Of a DNA stretch of 64,000 bases, positions 34,728 through 44,306 are shown one piece after another. The DNA comes from Glebionis coronaria. Taxonomy: Eukaryota > Streptophyta > Magnoliopsida > Asterales > Asteraceae. Made by a program: the position numbers and the translations under genes. The notes under the pieces were generated by a model. It made no database searches and was not told the origin of the DNA. It worked only from the letters and a program-made list of their open reading frames with translations. How positions within the stretch are numbered: position 1 is the stretch's first letter; every line of letters starts with the position of its first letter. Where the stretch lies: the NCBI GenBank assembly GCA_025667525.1, contig CM046882.1, positions 503,696,792 through 503,760,791 on the forward strand, written 5' to 3'.

Positions 34728-36225
34728 GTTCCAGTAAATGAAATAATTGATCTTGACATGGACGAAGATCCCAATGATGGACTGTTTATTCAAGGGAAGG
34801 CCCAATCTACCAAAAAGAGGAAGGGTGCTATGGGCATTTCATTGGGATCAAGCAGTTCAGTACAATCTGACTCAAAAAAGGCCAAGTCAAATAAAAAGGG
34901 GAAACTAGACAATCAATAAAAAATTGAAAATGATGAAGCAATGAGAAAGTATGAAAATTTCAAGAAATTTGATAGTGTGGTGGACCATTCAGATCATTTT
35001 TACTCACATACAAATTCAACAAACAAACAGGCAGGCAAATTGGTTATGATATCTGTCATTCTTTAAGTATCTTTTTCATCATTTAACACAAATACATATC
35101 ATGTGATTCAGCCACCAAAGAACTGGGCTAAAAAAATACAATGAGAGTGGAAGATCCTTGAAAAAGACTTGCCTAGTACCACAAACTGACCACTTTATTA
35201 ATTTGTTATAAATAGAGCAAAGTATCGTACCGGAGAGTCTCTAGCTTGTCTTTGATATCTTGCATAAGTGGTCTATAATTGCAATATCTGCTTTCATATA
35301 TGGTCCCTTGCCGGTTCCCTTTATTAACCAAGAGCGTAACTAATCACATACTTGAGGGGGTCCCAAAGTAAGCAAACATTGAAATTACGGACCACTTGTG
35401 CAAATAATATAGACAAAGGACGGATAGCATGATCTTCATTAAAACACAAAGGTTAGTTTATATATTCTGTTAAAGAGATTAATCAATAGATGTTGTTTTT
35501 GGTTTGGTCATAGACACAATATTTGTGAGAGTTAATGAATCAAGGATGGATCTTTTGAGAGTTGCAATCATTGGAGCTGAGGGCACACCGTATCATGACG
35601 CGCGGTCTCTTCTTTTTTGATGTGTGTTTTCCAAGCACTTATCCTCAGAACCCACCTGTAAGTCACCCTCTTCTTTTTATTTACTTGATTAATTTCATCT
35701 GAGTTTTCTCTAATAGCTTGTGCACTATCACTCTGGTGGTCTTCGTATCAATCCAAATCTGTATAATTGTGGTAAAGTTTGCTTGAGTCTTCCGAACACT
35801 TGGACTGGTGGTGCAAAAGAGAAGTGGATCCCAAGCAGTTCGACTATGCTTCAAGTTCTTGTCTCCATACAGGGTCTGATTCTAAACGCTAAACCGTACT
35901 TCAACGAACCCGTGTGGGCATCCTCAAGTGGCTCAATTTCAAGGAGAAAAGTCTGCCTTGAACTATAACGAGAATACCCTTATTTTATCACTCAAAACAA
36001 TGGTGTATACAATGAACAAACAACCCAAGGTAACAGATTCCTTCATTCTGTGCCATTAAAGATTTATTTTCTATCTTGTTTAATAATGGGTGTTGGATAA
36101 GTACAGAATTTTGAAGACTTGGTGGTAGGGCATTTTCACTATCATGTACGTGATATCTTAATGGCATGTAAAGCTTATACGGAAGGTGTGCAAGTCGGGA
36201 GTCTTATGAGAGGAGGTGTACAAGA
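34728..36225 (+). pseudogene. E2 pseudogene copy 2, exons 2-6
   Basis: Exon 2 follows TTTTCAG and reads E-I-I-D-L-D-M-D-E-D-P-N-D-G-L-F-I, then a Lys/Ser-rich segment. A stop at 34917-34919 precedes the conserved Y-E-N-F-K-K-F-D. Exon 3 (about 35110-35172) has P-P-K-N-W-A-K-K-I-Q followed by a stop. Exon 4 (from about 35517) carries a frameshift where the intact gene has T-P-Y-H-D-G (extra CGCG). Exon 5 (from about 35719) keeps G-K-V-C-L-S-L and the catalytic Cys but has a frameshift before L-N-Y-N-E-N. Exon 6 (from about 36110) stops homologous at 36225, where a copia LTR begins. With the lost start codon this copy cannot encode an E2. Confidence 0.85.
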
Positions 36226-36430
36226 TGTTGGTGATTTTGTATTACCAATGTGATTTAAGTGTAATGAATTGACTTAGTTGACCAATGTGTAATCGTGATA
36301 AACGTTCATCAAGTCACGGTTGTGCGGAGTGCACACTTGTATGACATTATTACGGTTATCATACGTACGAGGGGGGGGGGGGGGGGGGGGGGGGGTGGGG
36401 GGGCAGCGCCCCTTGGCAGGGTCCAAGGGC
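36226..36430 (+). mobile_element. Truncated copia LTR fragment with poly-G tract
   Basis: It starts TGTTGGTGATTTTG, the same LTR start seen (inverted) at 41250, and contains GCGGAGTGCACAC and GGGGCAGCGCCCC as that LTR does. A run of about 26 G, then T and 7 G, lies at 36371-36403. It ends abruptly in an E2 exon fragment. Confidence 0.6.
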
Positions 36431-36502
36431 GCAGCCACTAAAGAATTGGGGTAAAAAGATACAGGAAGAGTGTAAAATTCTTGAAAAGGACTTGCGTGGT
36501 AT
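36431..36502 (+). pseudogene. Orphan E2 exon 3 fragment
   Basis: It encodes P-L-K-N-W-G-K-K-I-Q-E-E-C-K-I-L-E-K-D-L-R and ends at a GTATGT donor-like sequence, exactly as exon 3 of the intact copy. Flanking exons are absent. It is a relic of a further E2 copy, so the cluster once held at least four. Confidence 0.7.
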
Positions 36503-37904
36503 GTCCAAAAAATAGATACCTTTAATAGTACATGTGGTTTGATGGTGAAATTGTGGAACTTGTTTAGGAGCTAGAGTATGTTGTTGGATTGGGTCGTTGG
36601 AACCGGTTGCTCGAACATGGGCTTATGTTTTTTTTAAACACTAGTCTTTAGAAGTATTCAATTTAGTAGCATAATTTTTTAATAAATAACATCTAAAAAA
36701 ACCTTAACTCGTGCTACGATAAGCTTTCGTAAGCGTGCGTGACAAACATACCCTTAAGTGACTACTAGTATTACCATTACACCACACTCAATTAGTTTTT
36801 TAAAAATAATAAAAGCTAACTTATTCTCAAATTTGTTATAAAAAAAGTGAAAATTTGGTGAAGAAAAAAATGACATAAAATAAAAGATAAAAATTAAAAA
36901 AAAAAAGTGAAAGTAGTTAATAAAACTTTAGTAGAAAAATAAATTAGATAGGGTTAAGTAAAACTTAAAATATTTCATTTTTTTTTTCAAAAATTTTAGA
37001 TTATAAATTCATATCTCTTACACTTTATATAATCTACACTTTATATCTTAAACATACAAAATATATAAAATCTATTGAAACACTAATATTAATTCGTAAA
37101 GAATTTTTCTACGCAAAACCACGTTTATAGTTATAACTAGTGTCACAATTACAAAACATTAAGCACGAAAACATTTTCTCGGATCCGTATACAAAACTAA
37201 AATATCAAAATAAATTTTTATATGTAAGTCTCGTACAAAGTATATACATTTTTTTGTGAACAAGAGGAGAGGGTTGTGGTAGCAAATATACAATACGGAA
37301 TTTTTTTGAAAGAGTTATCACGAATTTTTTGTTAAGATCAAATTTGAATTGACGTATATCTAAATTTCGTGCGATAAACCCCTTGTCCCACAATATAAAT
37401 ATTCGCGAAATAAACCCTAAAGCTGAGGTTAGACGGCCACATCAAGTAATTTAAGGTAACATTTTTGTATAAATTTCTACGTTAATTAGTCTTTGGTTAT
37501 ATGATAAGACTCAATAACAACGTTTAATGGTAATCTTTGTGCCCAAATGACCCATTGTTGATATGATTTCATTGAAGTAAAATGTTCAATAACAATTTCT
37601 CGGCTACTGCTGTTAAAGATTTAGATGTGTTGCATATGTCAAATAACACCATGTTTTGTGTTCCGGGTGCGCGCAGGATGAGTCTGTGCTAGTTAATTTC
37701 TTTGCACGCATGCCGTTTATGATGTTTAGCTCAATAGACCTGCATTTAGATCAAAATTAAAGCCAAGCAATATAATAGTTAACTTTTGGCTTAAATATAA
37801 ACGAAACCAAATAATCATTTTCATTGATTCCTGATATAATTTTATGTTTATATACGTGTGTGTGTGTGTGTTAAGTTTGTATCTTTATTGTTCTTTTAGA
37901 AAAA
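36503..37904 (+). other. Intergenic and upstream region of the intact E2 gene
   Basis: AT-rich DNA. From about 37250 it resembles the region upstream of the pseudogene (7982-8902). A TATATA at 37849 and a (GT)n run at 37856-37871 lie just before the start codon. Sequence TTCTTTTAG ends 5 bases before the ATG, so a 5' UTR intron is possible. Confidence 0.45.
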
Positions 37905-40506
37905 ATGGGGTTTCCTGGAAGAAATAATAGTTCGATGGAACATGAGGCGATTGAAACGAAGTCGGTTTCAAAATCGAAAGAAGTGGGTAAACAAAAAAAG
38001 GTACTGCAATATATTCTAGTTTCTTGATATTTTTTTAATTTTGATGATAGATATATAGTGGTATATAGACATGATACTTATAGATAGATTGACGTGTCAT
38101 CGAGAATTTGGCCATATAGTCACCAAACATACATAACTTAAAATGCTTGTCTGCGTAGATGGTAGTTTCTACTAAGTTGAGTATAGTGTTAAGTTGGCAC
38201 TAAGAAGTATTAGTAGTAGTCAGTTTTTGAGAATAAGTAGGTTTTGGATTTGTTTTAGAGAGAGATGATATACAGATATAGTGATTATTAGTAAAATATC
38301 AAAAAATAGACTATGGTTAATTAAGGATTAGATATATAATTGTTTGGTTTTTAAGTTTTGTTGATTTTTTGATAACAAGGATCTTCCAACTGGAATAGAA
38401 GCTCTTCCATTGGCTTCTTCACATCCAAGCCCAAAAGGTTCCAGCGTAGTCGGAAATTCATCTAGCATGAGAAATCTTGGTAACGCCGAAGGAATGAAAA
38501 AGTATGAAAGTTTCAAAAAATTTGACACCGTCTCAGACCATTCAGATCATTTTTACTCAACAGAGAGGAACGAGGTAAGCTATAGTGGTTTCTTTTTTCT
38601 TTTTCCTTTTTTTTTGTTAACATGTCTTCTTATCTTCTTACCATCTTTTTGAACAAAGTTGTCATCATTGTACCCAAATATGTATCACGGGTTTCCACAA
38701 CCAAAGAATTGGGCTAAAAGGATACAAGAAGAATGGAAAATTCTTGAAAAAGACTTGCCTGGTATGTCTCATAACTTGCCTTTTTATAATTTGTTAGAAA
38801 TACAGGATCGTCTCTTTTGTTCAGTGAAAATCACAGAACATGTCCCTTGTCTCTATATATGCTAATTGCATAAGTAGTCTTGAGCTGCCATGTGTGCTTT
38901 CACTTTTGACCCCTCGAGTGTTCCCTTTAGGAACCAAGATAATTATTCACAATACTTGAGAGTCCCGATCAGTGAAAGATATAGTGCAATTGTGGACCAT
39001 TTATGCACATAGTATCGACTAGGGATGAATACTGAATACTGTGATCTTCACCAAACGATGATTTATATATCTACTCTCCATGTCTTAATATAATACGTTT
39101 TTGTTTGGTCACAGACACAATATTTGTGAGAGTTTATGAATCAAGGATGGATCTTTTAAGAGCTGCAATCATTGGGGCTGAGGGTACACCGTATCATGAT
39201 GGTCTCTTCTTTTTTGATGTGTGTTTTCCAAGCACTTATCCTAGTAGCCCACCTGTAAGTCACCCTCTTCATTTTATTTACTTGATTCTCATGCATATAT
39301 CGGCTAATTTCATGTGATTTTTTTTCTAATAGCTTGTGCGCTATCACTCCGGTGGTCTTTGTATCAATCCAAACTTATACGAAACTGGTATGGTTTGCTT
39401 GAGTCTTCTGAACACTTGGGGTGGGGATCAACAAGAGATGTGGATCCCAGGTACTTCAACTATGCTTCAAGTTCTTGTCTCCATACAGGGTCTGATTTTG
39501 AACACTAAACCGTACTTCAATGAACCCGGACATGCATACTCAAGTGGCACTGTACATGGAAAAAAGTCTGCTTTAGACTATAACGAAAATACCCTTATTT
39601 TATCACTCAAAACAATGGTATATACCATGAAGAAACAACCCAAGGTAACAGGTTATTTCATTTTATGCCATTAAAGATTCAATTTCTATGATGCTTAATG
39701 TTGTTGGATAATTGCAGTATTTTGAAGACTTGGTGGTGGGGCATTTTCGCTATCGTGTACGTGATATCTTAATGGCGTGTAAAGCTTATACAGAAGGTGT
39801 GCAAGTTGGGAGTTTTATGAGAGGAGGTGTACACGATATGGATGGTGGTGAGGAGAGTTGCTCGTACAAGTTCAAGACCAATGTGGTGTCATACATTAAG
39901 GTTCTTATAGATGCATTTAAGAGTATCGGTGCAAAAGAAGCTGAAGAGTTCCTCTTTTTGGGTGAAAAGAAAATCCCTCCTCCTACGAATAAACCAGCAG
40001 CATTGAAACCAACCCCACCAGGTTATTTTGATGGTTATGGTTTAACTCCATCCATTTATAATCCTTATAATCCTAACCCTTCTACTGCTTATAATCAACC
40101 CTCTAATCTTACTCCTACTTATGATCCGTATAATCTTAATCCGCCTACTGCCTTTAACCCTTATAGTCCTAATCCTCCACCTACTACTTTTAACCCTTAT
40201 AATCCTAATCCTCATGCTACTTATTATCCTAATAATCCCAATCCTCCTACTGCTTATAATCAACCTTCAAATCTTACTGCTACTTATAATCCTTATATTT
40301 CTAGTCCTCCTTTGACTTATGATCCTTATAATTATAATCCTCATACTACTTATAATCCTTATAATCCTAATCCCTCTACTAATGATGCTTATAATCCTAA
40401 ACCTCTGAATACTTATGATGTTAAACCTCCGTCTACATATCATCCTTATAATCCTAAACTTCCTGGTATGTATAATCCCAAACCACCGGGCAGTTATGAT
40501 TATTAA
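37905..40506 (+). CDS. PHO2-family E2 ubiquitin-conjugating enzyme, intact (copy 3)
   Basis: Six exons with GT/AG borders: 37905-38000, 38380-38574, 38659-38761, 39115-39254, 39333-39644 and 39718-40506, giving 544 codons without a stop. Residues 1-97 are polar and Lys/Ser-rich and probably disordered. The UBC fold starts near residue 113 (P-K-N-W-A-K-R-I-Q-E-E-W) with R-M-D-L-L-R-A and F-F-F-D-V-C-F-P. The active-site block is G-M-V-C-L-S-L-L-N-T-W, with catalytic Cys200 (codon 39396-39398). The helix region ends near residue 370. The last 175 residues are a Tyr/Asn/Pro repeat (N-P-Y-N-P-N-P type). The layout fits UBC25/UBC26-like members better than the roughly 900-residue UBC24/PHO2. The family transfers ubiquitin via a thioester; the target is unknown here. 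The start was chosen because the pseudogene conserves G-F-P-G after the same position. It is the only copy of the cluster that reads open. Confidence 0.85.
40050..40503 (+). repeat. Degenerate repeat encoding the Tyr/Asn/Pro tail
   Basis: Codons for Y-N-P-Y-N-P-N-P and variants repeat at roughly 30-45-base spacing (TATAATCCTTATAATCCTAA type). All length changes keep the frame. The same repeat is out of frame in copy 1. Confidence 0.8.
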
Positions 40507-40635
40507 ACCTGTTGGGCGAAAGATGTGAATGTTATCAGATTTTGTTAAATGGGGGTGTTTTTATTTTGGATGGATGTGTTGTTACTTTTATATATGATTA
40601 TGTTAGTTTTGTGGGTGGTAATAATCAAGAATTCG

Positions 40636-41250
40636 TGTAGAGATCACTTTCAGATTGAAATATTTTGACTCTATATGCCTCGGGTATCACGAAATCCTCA
40701 ATTGGATAAGACAGAGAATTACACTTAGTCTCTAAGGCACGAGAGATTTAAGCAATACACAGAAAATCGGTATGTTTTTCTATTCAAGAAAGATCAAGTT
40801 TCAGTTTCTATAAACCAACCAAATGACAGTTATGTTTGGTTAAATAACTGTTGTTGCAGGGAAAAGACATGACTTTTCACTAAAGTTTATGTCTGTTTGG
40901 ACAGGGAAAAACTGAATTTCATGTAGCAACTGTAAAAACAATATGCTAAAAATCGTTTAGGTTTTGGGGCGCTGCCCCAAACCCCGCGAGGGGCGCTGCC
41001 CCCTCGACCCTGCCCGCTGACCTGGCAGCGGGGCCCTAGCAAGGGGCTCTGCCCCTTGACCACGCAAGAGGCGCTGCCCCTTGACCCCGCAAGGGGCGCG
41101 ACCCCCTTGATCCCAGCATTTGTTCGTGGCGGTATCAAGTTAGCTAGAACGAGCGTGCACTCCGCACTCTCCATACTCGACTATAAGCTATACTCGATTA
41201 AGCCTCACAATTACACAAAAATATATGTGATGACACTAAAATCACCAACA
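40636..41250 (-). repeat. Copia 3' LTR
   Basis: The 5' boundary (minus strand) is set by the purine tract and TGTTGG at 41250. The 3' boundary, near 40636, is a guess from a CTACA end. The GC-rich block 40970-41110 is a cluster of inverted GGGGCAGCGCCCC-type units. Confidence 0.6.
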
Positions 41251-41771
41251 TTCCTCCCTCATTTTAGTGTAATCTTTAACATACTAAAATGAATAAAACA
41301 AACCAAACTCATGCATAAATGAAAATGTCACAACGATTGAATTTTCACTTAGTATACTACGCATTCTAAATATTCGAGAATCTGGGTGTCCCACGGATTG
41401 AACCCATCAACTCGTTTGAGTACTCGAAGATAATATACACATAAGTTTCTACAAGTTTCTAATGTACAAATACTTGACACTATTACAAAGCCGTGTGTCC
41501 ATATCCTTCATGAGCATATAAAAGCCAAGTCCTAGCTTCTTGAAGCGGCGACCCTCCATGCTCATATCGGTAGCCCTTTTAGTCTTGCACATGCAATGCA
41601 ATTTTTCAAAAGAACTATTAAGAAGTTAAAGTTCAACCTAACTCACTTGCAGTCTAAACATATACCTTGGGATGTTATGATGTGTTCCAATCTTTAATTG
41701 TAAGCTTTCCACATTGAATTCAACTTCTAACGTTGTATTAGAAGGGAATTGGGTATCTCACAGTTAGAGAT

Positions 41772-42322
41772 TTAAATGGACTTTAAACCCATCCCGATAG
41801 CTGACTTGTGCACTAAGTCTCTAGCTAATCCTTTTGTCAAGTGATTCGCCAAGTTTTGTTGAGAACGAACAAAATCCATGGAAATCACTCCATGCTATGT
41901 CTAACACCTAAGTGTCTTGACTTACCATTGTAAATTTGGCTATATGCCTTAGCCAAATTTGCAGCACTATCGCAATGCATAGAAATAGGAGAGATTGGTT
42001 TTGGCCACAAAGGAATCTCATAAATAAGATTCCTTAACCATTCTGGCTCCTTTCCTGCAGCAGCTAAAGCTACAAATTCACTTTCCATTGTCGAATCAGT
42101 GATGCAAGTTTGCTTCTTAGAAGCCCATGAAATGGCACCTCCACCTAGCAAGAATACCCAACCAGTAGTAGAAGTATGATCTTCACTATTGGTTATCCAA
42201 CTTGCATCAGAATATCCTTCAATAACCGAAGGAAATCCGACATAAGACAAACCATAATCCATTGTCTTTTTCAAGTACCTGAATACTCTAATTATTGCTT
42301 CCCAATGATGCTTGCCTATCTT
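41772..42322 (-). pseudogene. Copia RNase H fragment
   Basis: It reads [16 protein letters not shown] at the start, then [26 protein letters not shown] and T-M-E-S-E-F-V-A-L, the RNase H block after copia reverse transcriptase. A frameshift near 41890 separates the end, which has A-N-H-L-T-K-G-L and a stop at 41772-41774. Confidence 0.85.
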
Positions 42323-42741
42323 AAATTCCCATGATGAGAAGCATATATGTTGTAAATGTGTTGTGGCAAATGAGAATTCATTGTGTTTTTTGACATATCA
42401 TGAGTCATAAGTGGAGAAGACGGTGGTTCTTGCTTCTTTTTCTTTCATGCACAATGAAAATTCGACCCCAAGGAAGATGGTGTAATATTACTCTGCAATT
42501 GAGTTGATGTTATTTCATGATTGACAGATTGGAGCATTATAATACAGCCATCACATTAAAACACTTTACAACAATTAATATGGATGTATATTAGAAACTT
42601 AAACCGGATCTGCTCACAACCAAGAGCTGAATGAATCCCGCAAAAGAACAAGAACTCACGAAGACCAACAGAAACAAGAATAATATATAGAAAGATGATA
42701 ATGCGACAAAACAAATAGAGGAGCTTAAGCCTTGAAGCAAG
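42323..42741. other. Spacer between copia remnant and HMGR fragment
   Basis: No recognisable feature. The part next to the HMGR fragment may be its old 3' UTR. Confidence 0.35.
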
Positions 42742-43157
42742 ATCTCTGGTGGAGCGGTTGTATTTCATGTGGCTTTTGACGAGTTGCCCTGCTGAAATTG
42801 CTGATATGAGAAATAACTCTCCAGCTAGAACTGCGGTTGTGACAACCTTAGCCAATTGTCGGGCATTTGATCTACCCAGTTCTTTGTTTGCACCCTTCAC
42901 TCCCAACAAGTTTAGGCAAGCAAATTGTGAAGCCAACTGAGTCCTACCAGCCACACAGTCCTAACCTCAATTGATGGCATGGTCACAGACACGTGAAGGT
43001 CTTTGCCATCATTCACAGCTTCCATCATGGTGATACAATGGGAGCTTTCAATGTTCAGAGTTGGATCTTGTCCAGTAGCAAAGTACACAGCTGACAAGAT
43101 ATTACTTGCGTGCGCGTTGAAGCCACCAAGAGCACCAGCCATAGCGGATCCTGTGAT
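42742..43157 (-). pseudogene. HMG-CoA reductase C-terminal fragment
   Basis: On the minus strand from 43157 the frame reads [16 protein letters not shown], then [19 protein letters not shown], highly conserved catalytic-domain blocks of plant 3-hydroxy-3-methylglutaryl-CoA reductase (NADPH-dependent, mevalonate pathway, ER membrane). A frameshift near 42955 falls where G-T-V-G-G-G-T-Q is expected. The second frame continues [15 protein letters not shown] and ends in [15 protein letters not shown]. The N-terminal membrane region and most of the catalytic domain are absent. The homology stops exactly at the CACTA-like terminus at 43158. It cannot make an enzyme. Confidence 0.88.
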
Positions 43158-43620
43158 CACTACAACAAGACTGAGTTTAGGGTCGACAAAGTCGTCCCTA
43201 AAATGAATGGGGGCCCACAAATTTTCCAAGAAAAATCAAGTCAAAGAAAGGTTGTGGGGACAATGGGGCCCACGTAATTTAGGGATGACTAAGTCGTCCT
43301 TAGAGTAAAAAAAATAATTTTCCCCTTTTTCTATCACATTTTATTATTTAAAATTAATATAATTATTTTTCTGTAAAAAATACTACGTATTAGATTAAAA
43401 GGGGAAATATATTGAAAAATTTAGGGACGACTTTTTCGACCCTAAATTACATAGGGAAGTCGTCCCTAAATTTCCACCTAAATTTTCTAAAAATTTTCTA
43501 AAAAAATTAAATAACCCGCTAACAATTTAAATTACCCAGTAATAAGTTATGTGGAAATATTTAGGGACGACTTTTTCGAGCTTTAATTTCATAGGGAAGT
43601 CGTCCCTAAATGAAAACTTT
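43158..43620 (+). mobile_element. CACTA-like terminus with subterminal inverted repeats
   Basis: It begins CACTACAACAAGACTGAG immediately after the HMGR fragment (a possible 3-bp target GAT at 43155-43157). Subterminal copies of TTTAGGGACGACTTT and its complement AAGTCGTCCCTAAA follow at about 43175-43200, 43273-43300, 43422-43472 and 43560-43610. Similar units recur at about 57046-57080, on the far side of the GRF gene. Terminal CACTA plus short subterminal repeats is the hallmark of this superfamily. No transposase was seen. The opposite terminus was not found. Confidence 0.6.
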
Positions 43621-44148
43621 ATATACATTTAAAATTAACTTTTATATTTATTTAAAAAAACTTAATACATATTTAAAAAAAAGTATACATATTTTAAAAA
43701 AACTTTATATATATTTAAAAAAAACTTTATACATATTTAAAAAAAACTTTTATATTTATTTAAAAAAACTTTATACATATTTAAAAAAAAACTTTATACA
43801 TATTTAAAAAAAACTTTATAAATATTTAAAAAAACTTTATATATATTTAAAAAAAACTTTATATTTATTTAAAAAAACTTTATACATATTTAAAAAAAAC
43901 TTTATACATATTTAAAAAAACTTTATACATATTTAAAAAAACTTTATATATATTTTAAAAAAACTTTATATTTATTTAAAAAAACTTTATACATATTTAA
44001 AAAAAACTTTATACATATTAAAAAAAAACTTTATACATATTTAAAAAAACTTTATACATATTTAAAAAAACTTTATATATATTTAAAAAAAACTTTTATA
44101 TTTATTTAAAAAAACTTTATACGTATTTAAAAAAACTTTATATATATT
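43617..44148. repeat. AT-rich tandem repeat, about 21-bp unit
   Basis: Units of the type ACTTTATACATATTTAAAAA repeat about 25 times, with variants TATATTTATT and TATATATATT and A-run length differences. Frames opened by it are low-complexity artefacts. Confidence 0.9.
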
Positions 44149-44306
44149 CAACACGGACACTTAAACACGCGCTTAATTAAACATAGATATTACAACGATA
44201 ATAGATTCATAAATACGAAGAAAAAAACACATCACAAATTAGTTCAAATTAAACATACAGATTAACACATAATAATAAATAACACATTAAAATAACAAAC
44301 AGATTA

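Larger units (their letters stand above)
40636..42322 (-). mobile_element. Truncated Ty1/copia element (3' LTR plus RNase H)
   Basis: On the minus strand the RNase H region (42322-41772) is followed by about 520 bp and then a purine tract GAGGGAGGAA just before TGTTGG at 41250, the start of the 3' LTR. The LTR contains several GGGGCAGCGCC repeats and ends near 40636 (TGTAG on the plus strand). The 5' LTR, gag and most of pol are missing. It lies just downstream of the intact E2 gene. Confidence 0.75.

Noticed and set aside
43610..43807. Lys/Tyr-rich 65-codon frame
   Set aside because: Translation of the 21-bp AT-rich tandem repeat.
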